Below are positions 17,819 to 26,579 of a DNA stretch of 64,000 nt, in pieces. Source of the stretch: Vibrio chagasii (lineage in GTDB: Bacteria; Pseudomonadota; Gammaproteobacteria; Enterobacterales; Vibrionaceae); NCBI GenBank assembly GCA_041879415.1, contig CP090851.1, positions 1,426,001 to 1,490,000 on the forward strand, given 5' to 3'. Numbering within the stretch: position 1 is the stretch's first letter; each line of letters opens with the position of its first letter. A model generated the notes under the pieces. It did not search any database, was not told the origin of the DNA, and saw nothing but the letters and a program-made list of their open reading frames with translations. The translations under genes were made by a program, and so were the position numbers.

Positions 17819-18241
17819 CTAGAATCCTCTACGCTTCCAAAATTGGCCTTCATCTTTTGCCACTAAGTCGAATGTCTTGTCTGCGATGATGTTGCCTTTG
17901 AGTTCGACCGTCATGCGCCATTTACCGATCTTGTTTGAGACTGGCGCCCAGATGGTGTCGCCTAGGTAGAAATCCCAATCATTATTGCCAACGTACTCTT
18001 CGCCATCGAACGGCTCAAGCACTTCGCCTTTATCGGTCGTGATATCCGGGTGATAAATGCAGTAACGGATTTTTTCGCCTTTGGCTTTTTTAATATTCAA
18101 GATATAGCCAAATTCAACGTCGATTTCAGCGTCAACAGTGGTGGTAAACTCTTGGATTTTTGGTAGGTCTTTAGATTTAGAATCCCACGTGGAGTAAATA
18201 CCGTAAGAAGTCATCTCTACGACAACAGAACGTTTTGCCAT
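17819..18241 (-). CDS. DUF3859 family protein
   Basis: 140 residues, soluble, beta-rich, with no signal peptide. The N-terminal VEMTSYGIYSTW and the middle section with YCIYHPDITTDKGEV match my memory of DUF3859. The C-terminal half reads like an immunoglobulin-like or beta-sandwich domain (GKWRMTVELKGNIIADKTF). The function is unknown. It lies about 80 bases after a P-loop gene on the same strand, so the two may be co-transcribed. Confidence 0.75.
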   Translation of the reverse strand: MAKRSVVVEMTSYGIYSTWDSKSKDLPKIQEFTTTVDAEIDVEFGYILNIKKAKGEKIRYCIYHPDITTDKGEVLEPFDGEEYVGNNDWDFYLGDTIWAPVSNKIGKWRMTVELKGNIIADKTFDLVAKDEGQFWKRRGF

Positions 18242-18319
18242 TTCAATCGTTACCTTGGAATTGCTTTGTTAGTTTAATATGAGGGTTTGCCCACTCTATA
18301 GAGCAGCATGAATGTTGAG

Positions 18320-18688
18320 CTACTCTTGCCAATCTCTCGCCATGCGCTTGATCACCGATGGTTCAATGTCGTGAATAGTGCCGTAGTTTTCTCGGCAAAC
18401 TTCAATCACCAAATCCGCTTTGTATTTGAGCGCAAGTTGACGATAAGCCTTCATTTCCCAGTGCTTAATGAAGGTATTCGATACGACGACGTCCCTCCCT
18501 TGCTTTAAACCATTTTCAGCGGTGTTCTGGCACCACTCATGGGCCTGTTGTAACTGTTTAGGGTCAAAGCAGTACTCACCTTGTTCGTTGACAAAATACA
18601 TATCAGCTTCGACATGCAAGGCGTCATAAGTTTTTGCTTTTGTTGACTTACCCGAACCTGGCAGCCCTCGAATGAGTATTAACTTCAT
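18320..18688 (-). CDS. Small P-loop ATP-binding (kinase-like) protein
   Basis: 122 residues. The Walker A motif GLPGSGKST lies at residues 9-17, followed by HVEADMYF, and RDVVVSNTF near residue 65-73 could be the Walker B strand. The layout resembles AAA_33 or polynucleotide-kinase-like P-loop proteins (N4BP2-like) rather than a full adenylate kinase. It is cytoplasmic and its substrate is unknown. It is upstream of the DUF3859 gene and divergent from metA. Confidence 0.8.
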   Translation of the reverse strand: MKLILIRGLPGSGKSTKAKTYDALHVEADMYFVNEQGEYCFDPKQLQQAHEWCQNTAENGLKQGRDVVVSNTFIKHWEMKAYRQLALKYKADLVIEVCRENYGTIHDIEPSVIKRMARDWQE

Positions 18689-18911
18689 TGATACATTACG
18701 GCTTAAATCAAAAGCATGAGTTTATCGTAAATAGTACTCTGTTGCTCTGATTACTGGCGATATCAACACTTAATCACTCTTCTACACGTCTTCGCATTGC
18801 TAAGCAGAGACAATAACCACAAGACAACTAAGTGCTCTCTTGATTAAAACACAAATAATTTACAACTATCCATTTTGTATATCGACAAGCGTATCAAACT
18901 ATTATAGATTT

Positions 18912-18935
18912 AGATGTATAGACGTCTACATATCT
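18912..18935 (+). promoter_or_regulatory. MetJ operator: three tandem met boxes
   Basis: Three consecutive 8-base boxes, AGATGTAT, AGACGTCT and ACATATCT, match the AGACGTCT met box consensus in 6, 8 and 5 positions. They end 17 bases before the metA start. MetJ with S-adenosylmethionine would repress metA here. Confidence 0.88.
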
Positions 18936-18952
18936 AGCTTAGGGAGAAAGCT

Positions 18953-19894
18953 GTGCCTATCCGCATTCCAGACCAATTGCCAGCGAGCGATGTTCTTCGT
19001 GAAGAAAACATCTTTGTTATGCCGCTATCAAGAGCATCGACACAGGAAATCCGTCCACTTCGAGTCTTGATCCTCAACCTAATGCCGAAGAAGATTGAAA
19101 CCGAAACTCAATTCTTACGCCTTCTATCGAACAGCCCGTTGCAAGTGGATGTTGAACTGCTTCGAATCGACGACCGTCCAAGTAAAAACACACCGACTGA
19201 GCACCTCGATAACTTTTACCGTCAATTTGAGATGGTAAAAAATCGTAACTTTGATGGATTGATCATCACAGGTGCGCCATTGGGTTTGGTTCAGTTTGAA
19301 GATGTTATCTACTGGGATCACCTAAAAACCATCATGGAGTGGGCTAACAAGCACGTGACCTCGACTCTTTATGTGTGCTGGGCTGCTCAAGCGGGCTTAA
19401 AGTTACTGTATGACTTACCGAAGCGTACTCGCAAAGAGAAGCTGTCGGGCGTTTACAATCACGAGATTCATAACCCTTACCACCCTATTCTGCGTGGTTT
19501 TGATGACACCTTCTTAGCACCACACTCTCGCTATGCAGACTTCTCACCAGAGTATCTAGCAGAGCATACTGACCTTGATGTACTTGCAACTTCAGACGTC
19601 GCCGGTGTGTATCTAGCGGCAACCAAAGACAAGCGAAACGTATTTGTAACCGGTCACCCTGAATACGATGCGCATACGCTTCACAACGAATACATCCGTG
19701 ATTTGGGCGAAGGCATGGAGCCAGTCATCCCAATTAACTACTATCCAAACAATAACCCAGACAACAAACCCGTTGCGAGCTGGCGAAGCCACGGACACTT
19801 ATTGTTCTCAAACTGGCTAAACTACTGCGTTTACCAACAAACGCCTTACGATTTGGATCACTTCAGCGAAGAGAACTTCACCAAAGACGATTAA
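18953..19894 (+). CDS. metA: Homoserine O-succinyltransferase
   Basis: 313 residues, the usual length. The catalytic Cys lies in YVCWAAQAG (near residue 142), with the conserved HSRYAD and the His-Glu pair in VTGHPEYD (near 235-241). It transfers a succinyl (or acetyl) group to homoserine, the first dedicated step of methionine synthesis. The start codon is GTG at 18953 with AGGGAGA just upstream. MetJ boxes precede it and a long terminator hairpin follows. It is monocistronic. Confidence 0.96.
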   Translation: MPIRIPDQLPASDVLREENIFVMPLSRASTQEIRPLRVLILNLMPKKIETETQFLRLLSNSPLQVDVELLRIDDRPSKNTPTEHLDNFYRQFEMVKNRNFDGLIITGAPLGLVQFEDVIYWDHLKTIMEWANKHVTSTLYVCWAAQAGLKLLYDLPKRTRKEKLSGVYNHEIHNPYHPILRGFDDTFLAPHSRYADFSPEYLAEHTDLDVLATSDVAGVYLAATKDKRNVFVTGHPEYDAHTLHNEYIRDLGEGMEPVIPINYYPNNNPDNKPVASWRSHGHLLFSNWLNYCVYQQTPYDLDHFSEENFTKDD

Positions 19895-19922
19895 TTATTC
19901 GCTGGTTTATCAAGGATACAAT

Positions 19923-19986
19923 GCTGCGCCCAACAAGCTGTTTACTTCTATGACGTTGAAAACAAGCTTATTGGGCGCAGCTTTTT
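19923..19986 (+). terminator. Long terminator hairpin after metA
   Basis: GCTGCGCCCAA pairs with TTGGGCGCAGC, and the stem continues with an imperfect AAGCTTGTTT section. CTTTTTA follows. The stem is unusually long, about 20 pairs with two small defects. Confidence 0.85.
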
Positions 19987-20074
19987 ATGGAGAGTGGGTC
20001 GCATTCCACCATAGATTTACCACCTTATGTTTACCAATTTCATATGATTGTCTGGTGTTCATAAGGAGCTTCAC

Positions 20075-20815
20075 ATGCCTGCCAAGTCATTGTTTTCAAA
20101 TCCCCTATTCTCAGCTCTGATTGCCTCTCTCTCATTGGTTGGCTGTGTCTCTGTAACAGAAGGGCCACCGAAAGTAGAAAGCGATCCTATTGCGATGTCA
20201 GAATCTCGCATTGAATTAGGTTTGGGATACATGGGCCAAGGCAACATGGTAAGGGCACGTGAAAACCTAGAACTTGCTATCAAACACGCACCGAGTTATT
20301 ACCGTGCTCGCCTCTCTATGGCCCATTACTATGAACAAGTGGGTGAAGTCGATGAAGCGAGGTCTGCGTATCGAAAAGCGTTAAGCCTAGACTCAAGAAA
20401 CGGTAACGTGCTCAATAACTACGGGACGTTTTTGTGTAAGCAAGGCGAGTATAAACAGGCCGATAAGTACTTTAATCGCGCCATTGACCAGCCCTACTAC
20501 TACTTAGTATCCGCCAGTTATGAGAACGCAGCTTTTTGCGCATTTAAGGCAGGTAATACAGAACAAGCCAAGTACTACTTCAACCGCGCCATTGACCATG
20601 ATCCGAACCGAGTAAAGTCGATATTACAGCTATCTAAAATTGAAGTGAGCGAAGCCGATTATAATGACGCTAGACTGCGTCTGTTTAAGTTCCACCAGCG
20701 GTATGGCTATCAAATTCTATCGCTTCAAATCTTAGTCGATCTTGAAAAGAAAGCCGGAAACCACGCGCTTGAGCAGAAGTACCAAAGTAAATTGAATGAT
20801 TTGCTCTCTGCTTAA
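20075..20815 (+). CDS. PilF/PilW-like TPR lipoprotein
   Basis: 246 residues. The N-terminal signal ends in the lipobox SLVGC, then TPR units run from about residue 45 to 200 (for example NNYGTFLCKQGEYKQADKYF, a PilF-type signature). PilF proteins are outer-membrane pilotins for type IV pilus secretins. The ATG at 20075 is chosen because AAGGAG lies 6 bases upstream. In vibrios pilF normally sits between rlmN and rodZ; here it stands alone after metA, so this may be a second paralogue. That neighbour rule is from memory. Confidence 0.82.
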   Translation: MPAKSLFSNPLFSALIASLSLVGCVSVTEGPPKVESDPIAMSESRIELGLGYMGQGNMVRARENLELAIKHAPSYYRARLSMAHYYEQVGEVDEARSAYRKALSLDSRNGNVLNNYGTFLCKQGEYKQADKYFNRAIDQPYYYLVSASYENAAFCAFKAGNTEQAKYYFNRAIDHDPNRVKSILQLSKIEVSEADYNDARLRLFKFHQRYGYQILSLQILVDLEKKAGNHALEQKYQSKLNDLLSA

Positions 20816-20826
20816 CCAAATCTAGT

Positions 20827-20862
20827 AAAAACGGGCTTGTTGATTGAACAACAAGCCCGTTT
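20827..20862. terminator. Bidirectional terminator between the PilF-like gene and rlmF
   Basis: AAAACGGGCTTGTTG and CAACAAGCCCGTTTT form a 15-bp perfect stem with T-runs on both strands, placed between convergent genes. Confidence 0.9.
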
Positions 20863-20908
20863 TATTTAATAGAGTTAACGATATTTTCGAGTTTTGACGT
20901 GTGAACCG

Positions 20909-22153
20909 TTATTTAAGCGCGATCCACTCTTGTCTTTGCTCGTCGTCCATAAAAGTCCATGCTACAAAGCGGCTCACTTTCTGGCCTTGAGACATCTCTA
21001 CGACTTTTACTTGTTTCGCTTTAAGCTTACCAAGCTCAGAACGAAGCATATCAACGTTGTCTTTCTTCGAAATTAGCGTCGTGAACCACAGCACTTGAGT
21101 CGCAAACAATTGGCTCTCTCTTGCCATTTTCATGATGAATGCTGCTTCCCCACCTGGGCACCATAACTCCGCTTTTTGACCGCCAAAGTTTAAGGTTGGC
21201 TTATTTTGCTTGGCTTTTTTCGCTTCAGGTTTGAACGTTTGGCCCGCTTTCTTAGCTCGGTTTGCCGCTAGGTTGTCTAGTTTACGCTGTGTGCCCTTTT
21301 CTGCTTCCTCTAAAGAAGAGTGGAATGGAGGGTTGCAAATAGTGACATCGTAACGTTCGTTATCTTTGATCACGCCCTTAAAGATAGATTCGGAGTCCGC
21401 TTGCAAACGTGCTTTGATCTTACCCTTTAAGTTAACGTTGCTTGCAGCAATGAAATTCGCGGCTTTCACCGACACAGGGTCAACATCACTACCGGTGCAA
21501 CGCCATTTGTATTCCGTGGCGCCGATAATTGGGTAGATACAGTTCGCACCAACACCGATGTCTAGCGCTTTCACAGATTGATGATTATAAGGTTCACCCT
21601 GACCATCGCTATTAAGAATGTCTGCCACTCTATGAATGTAGTCCGCTCGACCAGGAATCGGCGGGCACAAGTATCCAGCCGGAATATCCCAGTGCTTAAC
21701 ACCATAGTGATGCGCCAATAACGCTTTGTTGAGTAGTTTAACCGCCAATGGATCAGAGAAATTGATCGTGTCTTCACCTACTGGATTCTTAATTAAGCGC
21801 GCTTTTAATTCTGGTAAAGCCGCGACCAATAGCTCGAAGTCGTAACGCCCTGTGTGCTGGTTTCTTGGGTGCAAACCCGCTGCTGGCTTTACGGTATTCT
21901 TATTGCGTTGTGAACCACCGGTGCGCTTCGAGCCAGAAGGCTTTTGAGAGCCGCTCGATCTTTTTGGTGCGTTCTTATTAGAAGTGTCTTTTTTAAAAGG
22001 AGCTTTGCCCTTCCCGCCTTTGTTGTTTGGTTTACCAGAAGCTCGCTTAGCTTTGTTCTGTCCAGTCGCTTTTGAATCCGCACGGTTACGGTTTGCATCA
22101 GAAGCACTATTTTTTGATAGGCTTAGCGTGGTTCTTTTTTGTGATTGGCTCAT
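20909..22153 (-). CDS. rlmF: 23S rRNA (adenine(1618)-N6)-methyltransferase
   Basis: 414 residues. The first 100 or so are very rich in Lys, Arg, Asn and Ser (low complexity, likely RNA-binding). The methyltransferase domain follows, with [12 protein letters not shown] (AdoMet site, near residue 195) and the amino-methylase motif ICNPPFHSS (near 270). RlmF methylates N6 of A1618 in 23S rRNA. The basic N-terminal extension makes it longer than the E. coli enzyme (about 308 residues). It follows the YgjP-like gene by 4 bases, so they form an operon. Confidence 0.93.
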   Translation of the reverse strand: MSQSQKRTTLSLSKNSASDANRNRADSKATGQNKAKRASGKPNNKGGKGKAPFKKDTSNKNAPKRSSGSQKPSGSKRTGGSQRNKNTVKPAAGLHPRNQHTGRYDFELLVAALPELKARLIKNPVGEDTINFSDPLAVKLLNKALLAHHYGVKHWDIPAGYLCPPIPGRADYIHRVADILNSDGQGEPYNHQSVKALDIGVGANCIYPIIGATEYKWRCTGSDVDPVSVKAANFIAASNVNLKGKIKARLQADSESIFKGVIKDNERYDVTICNPPFHSSLEEAEKGTQRKLDNLAANRAKKAGQTFKPEAKKAKQNKPTLNFGGQKAELWCPGGEAAFIMKMARESQLFATQVLWFTTLISKKDNVDMLRSELGKLKAKQVKVVEMSQGQKVSRFVAWTFMDDEQRQEWIALK

Positions 22154-22157
22154 TGGG

Positions 22158-22655
22158 CTACTTCTTTAAATCTTGATAAATCATGAACAAACGGGCATCT
22201 AACTCTAATTGATGATATTCCGGTTCCATGTGACAGCATAGTTGGTAGAAGGCTTTGTCGTGGTCTTTCTCTTTGATGTGCGCCAGTTCATGTACCACCA
22301 GCATTCTCAACAAAGGCTCAGGGGCATTACGAAATACACTGGCGATACGAATCTCATTCTTCGATTTGATCTTACCACCGTGGTTTTTGGCGACATAAGA
22401 GTGCAAACCTAATGCATTGTTGATTAGGTGGATCTTGCCATCATAAATCACTTTACTAATGGGTGGTGTTTTCTTCATATAGCGATTTTTAATCTCAATC
22501 GCATAATCAAACAGGGCTTTCTCGCTTTTTATTTCGTGATTCTTTGGGTAGCGAGCTTCAAACCACGGCACCAATTTACCGGACTCAACAAGCTGAGTAA
22601 CAGGATCGATAATGTGTTTAGGATAGCCTTGAATATAGCGTAATGAAGGATGCAT
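22158..22655 (-). CDS. YgjP-like M48-type metallopeptidase
   Basis: 165 residues from the ATG at 22655; an in-frame GTG at 22682 would add nine residues. The zinc motif [11 protein letters not shown] gives HExxH plus a downstream His, as in the YgjP/DUF45 group. ELDARLF near the end may provide another ligand. It is predicted to be a cytoplasmic zinc metalloprotease, and no substrate is visible. It is the first gene of an operon with rlmF and is divergent from the glutaredoxin gene. Confidence 0.85.
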   Translation of the reverse strand: MHPSLRYIQGYPKHIIDPVTQLVESGKLVPWFEARYPKNHEIKSEKALFDYAIEIKNRYMKKTPPISKVIYDGKIHLINNALGLHSYVAKNHGGKIKSKNEIRIASVFRNAPEPLLRMLVVHELAHIKEKDHDKAFYQLCCHMEPEYHQLELDARLFMIYQDLKK

Positions 22656-22808
22656 GCTGAAAGACCGTACAAGTTGCGTCACATCAAAACATTGTGACGT
22701 CGAAAATTGAGCCGCATAGTGTAACTGATCACACTTTTCTAATCACCTAGGATTCGTTACACTTTAACGAGATTCACCAAGAGCTAGACTCAAAAAGAGA
22801 CTGTAAAG

Positions 22809-23045
22809 ATGAAACGTGTTGTATTGTACGTGGCAGACAAATGCCCGCACTGTAAAGATGCCCAAAGATATTTGGACTCTAAGAAGATTGTTTACCGCTT
22901 AACGAATGCGAAGATGCAACGCGGCCGTAAAGAATTACAAGCGATGGGCGCTCGCTCTATCCCAGTGCTTAAAATCGGTGACCAGATTATGGTCGGATGG
23001 AACCAAAAGAACTTCGATAAGATGTATAACTCAAAAAACACTTAA
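22809..23045 (+). CDS. Glutaredoxin-like protein
   Basis: 78 residues with a thioredoxin/glutaredoxin fold: active site CPHC at residues 13-16, the cis-Pro in SIPVLKIGD and GWNQKNFDKM near the C terminus. It is a cytoplasmic thiol-disulfide oxidoreductase or redox adaptor. CPHC rather than CPYC is a modest variation. It is single, with a strong terminator 30 bases downstream. Confidence 0.88.
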   Translation: MKRVVLYVADKCPHCKDAQRYLDSKKIVYRLTNAKMQRGRKELQAMGARSIPVLKIGDQIMVGWNQKNFDKMYNSKNT

Positions 23046-23074
23046 CACTATTTAAGTTGCTATACCTCTTTACA

Positions 23075-23114
23075 ACAAAGCCCGAATATCCCATCTAAGA
23101 TATTCGGGCTTTGT
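23075..23114. terminator. Strong bidirectional terminator after the glutaredoxin gene
   Basis: ACAAAGCCCGAATATC and GATATTCGGGCTTTGT form a 16-bp perfect stem with an 8-base loop. It also lies 44 bases beyond the stop of a minus-strand mini-gene. Confidence 0.88.
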
Positions 23115-23158
23115 GTTATCAGTATCGGAAACCAAGGTCTACCTTTCCCTTTTCGCCA

Positions 23159-23284
23159 CTATCCTTTTACCTTCAGAACGCCACTACAAGACGCGCATCT
23201 GTATTTCTCTTTTATACCGAGAACTTTGTCGACTGATGTTCTGCGAACTCTAATGAGCCTTCGTTCTTTACACTTACATTTCAT
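23159..23284 (-). CDS. 41-aa Cys-rich mini-protein, downstream copy
   Basis: A 41-codon gene reading MKCKCKERRLIRVRRT at its start and YRCASCSGVLKVKG at its end. The Cys pattern is CxC near the N terminus and CxxC near residue 30, which suggests a tiny zinc ribbon; Arg and Lys dominate the rest. A second gene 150 bases upstream encodes a protein of exactly the same length, with the same Cys positions and about 60% identical residues. That paralogy is the main evidence that both are real. The function is unknown; a DNA-, RNA- or protein-binding role is a guess. Confidence 0.7.
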   Translation of the reverse strand: MKCKCKERRLIRVRRTSVDKVLGIKEKYRCASCSGVLKVKG

Positions 23285-23434
23285 GGAGCTAGGGTTGCCT
23301 AATTGATTAATTTAAAGGCAGATAATATCTCCCAGCTACCGCTTGTTAACCATATTGTTGGGCACACATTTTTCACAGAATAATATAATCGACGAATTAA
23401 TTTTCAAACGGGCTCATTACTCTCATCTCAATAC

Positions 23435-23560
23435 CTAGCCCTTTATTTTAAAGACAGTATCGCACTTACTGCATTTATATCGACCCTTGATTCCTAACAC
23501 CCGGTCGAGAAACGTTCTACGAATTCGTATTAACGTTTGCTCCTTACATCCACATTTCAT
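23435..23560 (-). CDS. 41-aa Cys-rich mini-protein, upstream copy
   Basis: 41 codons, starting MKCGCKEQTLIRIRRT and ending YKCSKCDTVFKIKG. CxC and CxxC occupy the same positions as in the downstream copy, and the shared segment VLGIK lies between. GAGGG lies about 5 bases before the ATG, a good ribosome binding site. It looks like a tandem duplication of a single small zinc-ribbon gene. No family is recognised; phage Com-type zinc ribbons have a different spacing. Confidence 0.72.
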   Translation of the reverse strand: MKCGCKEQTLIRIRRTFLDRVLGIKGRYKCSKCDTVFKIKG

Positions 23561-23727
23561 AGTCCCTCACTAACTACTCAAAAAGTACTAGTATTATTTA
23601 ACGGGCATGCATACCAAGTAAATTAGAAACTGTTAATATCCGTGTTAAGAATAGTGATTTGCGTCGCATAATCCCATGAAAAATGTGACATTAGTCCCAA
23701 GTATTTCCAGGGTTAATATGTTACTAA

Positions 23728-24600
23728 TCACACATATTGTTTAACGAAATCGATAAAGGTTCTGTCAGCCTTAGACAAATAGCCCTCTTTTCTCCACGCC
23801 AAAGATAGATTGAGTTTTACTGGTTCTTTGAATGGCACACCAACCACGTCGTCCTCATACTCTGTCACCAAGCTAAGCAATGCGGTAATAGCGAACTCGC
23901 GCTTTACAATAGAAAGAATCATTGGCAACAAGTTAGTCTCAAATGCGATCGTCATATCTAAATCGTATTTTTTGCAGGTCGCATCAATGAAATCTCGGTG
24001 GAAATACCCTGATTTAAACATGATCAACTCTTGCTCAAAAAACTCTTCAAAGGTGATAAATGACTGTGACGCCAATGGGTGTTCTTTACCGACAACGGCT
24101 AACATTTCAGAACTGAGTAAGTGGTCGGTTTCTAGGTCATCCGGTACATTTTCATGATTGATAACACCGATATCGAGTTCGCCGTTTAATAACATTTCGC
24201 GAATCGAAGCCGTGCCCGCATCGATCAACGTCAGCTTGAGATTTGGGTATTGGCTTTTAAATGCCATAACGACTTGCGGGAAGAAGTAACTCCCCATCAT
24301 ACTTGGCGCACCCAAACGTACCTCCCCTTTTTCCAAGCCTTTCAATTCATTCATCGCCAACTCAGCGTCATCAAACTGCTGCGCGATACGCTTGGCATGC
24401 TCAAGCAGTACTTTCCCTTCTTCCGTTAGAGTGACCGATTTATCTCCTCTTCGGAACAGAATCAGATCAAGTGTTTGCTCCAACTTTTTTATAGATATGC
24501 TTAAAGCTGGCTGAGCGATATGTAACGCTTTTGCTGCTTGGGTAAAGTTGCCAAACTGAGCTACGGTGAGAAAATGTCGAAGGGGTTTTGATTCAAGCAT
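23728..24600 (-). CDS. LysR-family regulator
   Basis: 290 residues. The DNA-binding domain reads LRHFLTVAQFGNFTQAAKALHIAQPALSISIKKLE, then a LysR substrate-binding domain runs from about residue 90. It is divergently transcribed from an MFS transporter gene and is the likely regulator of it. AT-rich palindromes lie between them. The effector is not readable. Confidence 0.9.
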   Translation of the reverse strand: MLESKPLRHFLTVAQFGNFTQAAKALHIAQPALSISIKKLEQTLDLILFRRGDKSVTLTEEGKVLLEHAKRIAQQFDDAELAMNELKGLEKGEVRLGAPSMMGSYFFPQVVMAFKSQYPNLKLTLIDAGTASIREMLLNGELDIGVINHENVPDDLETDHLLSSEMLAVVGKEHPLASQSFITFEEFFEQELIMFKSGYFHRDFIDATCKKYDLDMTIAFETNLLPMILSIVKREFAITALLSLVTEYEDDVVGVPFKEPVKLNLSLAWRKEGYLSKADRTFIDFVKQYV

Positions 24601-24604
24601 GGCG

Positions 24605-24619
24605 ATATATTAAATATAT
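24605..24619. promoter_or_regulatory. Palindrome between LysR and MFS genes
   Basis: ATATATT-A-AATATAT is a perfect 7+7 palindrome just upstream of the LysR start, and a related TTTTAATATATTT lies about 10 bases away. It is a candidate LysR binding site, though low complexity weakens the claim. Confidence 0.5.
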
Positions 24620-24710
24620 GGAGATGATATTTTTAATATATTTCTTTAATCATCATTGTGCTGATAACTTGTTCACAAATAGCTTAATCCCTCGCATAGG
24701 CACAAGATAA

Positions 24711-25910
24711 ATGTTCGATAAAGGCAGTACTCAATACAAACGGATCACTCAATCATTAGCGATTGGTTCATTTATCATTTTCTGTAATCTTTATGTGTTT
24801 CAACCTATCTTGCCGCACATGGCAGAACACTTCCAAGTATCTGAAACCCAAATTAACTGGCTATTTGCTGCAACCACGCTGGGGTTATCCATTAGCTTAG
24901 TACCGTGGGCTATCGCTTCAGAGTCATTTGGTCGAAAACCTATCATTCTATTTAGCCTTTTTGCAATTCCAATGATTGGTTTAGGCATGGCATTTACCAC
25001 CACGCTGTTGCAACTCGTTATTGCTAGAGCATTAATGGGTATTGCAGTCGCAGCGTTCGCCGGTGTGGCCGTCGCCTATATGGTGGAGGAGCTAACACCC
25101 AAAGCCTTTGCTGTCGCGATTGGTGGCTATATTGCTGCCAATTCATTGGGAGGGATCTTTGGCCGTGTGTTAGGCGGCTTGCTTACAGACTATTTCGATT
25201 GGCACGCTACTGTACTGATTTTTGTCGTGGGCTCACTATTAGGCGCTTTATTCATTGCCTATCGACTACCCGACCAGCAAAACTTCAAGCCACAAAAAGG
25301 GCTGTTCTTTCATCATAATCGCTCAGTTGTGATGCATTTACGCAATCGAACCTTATGGCTTGCTATGTTGATTGGTGGAGCCAACTTCGCTCTGTTCGTT
25401 AACCTGTATTCCGTAATGGGCTTTAGATTGGTGTCAGAACCTCACTCCGTCCCAGTTGGCTTAGCATCACTGATCTTTCTCTGCTACCTGGCGGGTACCG
25501 TCAGCTCTAAGCTTTCTAACAAATGGACGCTACGTTTCGACCCGTTAAACGGCATTCTGCTCGGTGTGTGTATAAGCTTGCTGGGTATGCTGGTCTCTGC
25601 GGTTGATGAGATTCCTTTCATGCTTGCAGGATTACTGCTGATAAGTGGCGGGGCTTTCTTCTCGCATACCCTAGCCTACTCTTGGGTCAGTCAAAAAGCA
25701 CCAAGCGCCAAAGCGACGGCAACAGCGCTCTACCTTGTACACTACTATATCGGTGGCAGCTTGGGCGGGTTCTTACTTTTATACTGCTGGCAGTTATTTG
25801 GTTGGAATGGTGTTATTGCGGGAGGCTCTATCTTCTATGTCGCGATATTTGCTTGGGTCTACCAGTTGAAACAACTTCAAGTATCGACATCTAAACTTGC
25901 AGAAGCATAG
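24711..25910 (+). CDS. MFS transporter (YnfM-like)
   Basis: 399 residues with about 12 predicted membrane helices. The MFS motif appears as ESFGRKP after helix 2, and the N-terminal LYVFQPILPHMAEHF resembles YnfM-type drug or metabolite exporters. It is an inner-membrane, proton-driven transporter; the substrate is unknown. The divergent LysR gene is its presumed regulator. Confidence 0.88.
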   Translation: MFDKGSTQYKRITQSLAIGSFIIFCNLYVFQPILPHMAEHFQVSETQINWLFAATTLGLSISLVPWAIASESFGRKPIILFSLFAIPMIGLGMAFTTTLLQLVIARALMGIAVAAFAGVAVAYMVEELTPKAFAVAIGGYIAANSLGGIFGRVLGGLLTDYFDWHATVLIFVVGSLLGALFIAYRLPDQQNFKPQKGLFFHHNRSVVMHLRNRTLWLAMLIGGANFALFVNLYSVMGFRLVSEPHSVPVGLASLIFLCYLAGTVSSKLSNKWTLRFDPLNGILLGVCISLLGMLVSAVDEIPFMLAGLLLISGGAFFSHTLAYSWVSQKAPSAKATATALYLVHYYIGGSLGGFLLLYCWQLFGWNGVIAGGSIFYVAIFAWVYQLKQLQVSTSKLAEA

Positions 25911-25995
25911 AAACAACAGCATTTTCGAGACAATTAGTGCTTTTGATTAACAACCGTTCTGATATCCTACGCAAAATTTCATTTCGGAACCTGTT

Positions 25996-26562
25996 ATGTC
26001 GAACACTCAAAACACTGATCTTCAAGCCATCCATGACCAAGTAAAACAATGGTTAGACGATGTTGTTATTGGCCTAAACCTGTGCCCATTTGCAGCAAAG
26101 CCACAACGTAATAAGCAGATTAAGATCTTTGTGAGTGAAGCGGAAACCGAAGAGGCATTGCTTGAAGACATCATGACTCAATTTGTTGAGTTAGATAGCA
26201 CGCCAGTCGCAGAACTAGAAACGACTCTGGTGGTTGTTCCTAACATGCTGCAAGATTTCTTCGACTACAACATGTTCATCGATTGGGTAGAAGCTTTGAT
26301 AAAGCAGCAAGATTGGGAAGGCGTTTACCAAGTGGCGACCTTCCATCCTGATTACTGCTTTGGCGGTGCGGATCCTGAAGACGATGAAAACCTGACGAAC
26401 CGCTCTCCATATCCTGTTTACCATTTAATTCGTGAAGCGAGCATGGAAAAGGTGTTGAAGCATTACCCTAACCCTGAAGCGATTCCAGACACCAACATCG
26501 CTCGAGTTGAATCGTTAACACCAGAAGAGCGCCGCAAACTGTTCCCGTATCTGTTTAGTTAA
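25996..26562 (+). CDS. DUF1415 family protein
   Basis: 188 residues, soluble. IGLNLCPFA near residue 27 and VATFHPDYCFGG with PEDDENLTNRSPYPVYHLIRE in the second half are typical of DUF1415. No catalytic motif is proven; the Cys, His and Asp cluster suggests a metal or redox site. It converges on a GAF-GGDEF gene with an 18-base gap. The function is unknown. Confidence 0.85.
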   Translation: MSNTQNTDLQAIHDQVKQWLDDVVIGLNLCPFAAKPQRNKQIKIFVSEAETEEALLEDIMTQFVELDSTPVAELETTLVVVPNMLQDFFDYNMFIDWVEALIKQQDWEGVYQVATFHPDYCFGGADPEDDENLTNRSPYPVYHLIREASMEKVLKHYPNPEAIPDTNIARVESLTPEERRKLFPYLFS

Positions 26563-26579
26563 GCTCTCAGCTCTCAAGA

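Noticed and set aside
23810..24157. 115-codon plus-strand frame opposite the LysR gene
   Set aside because: It is antisense to a clear LysR substrate-binding domain and lacks a ribosome binding site.
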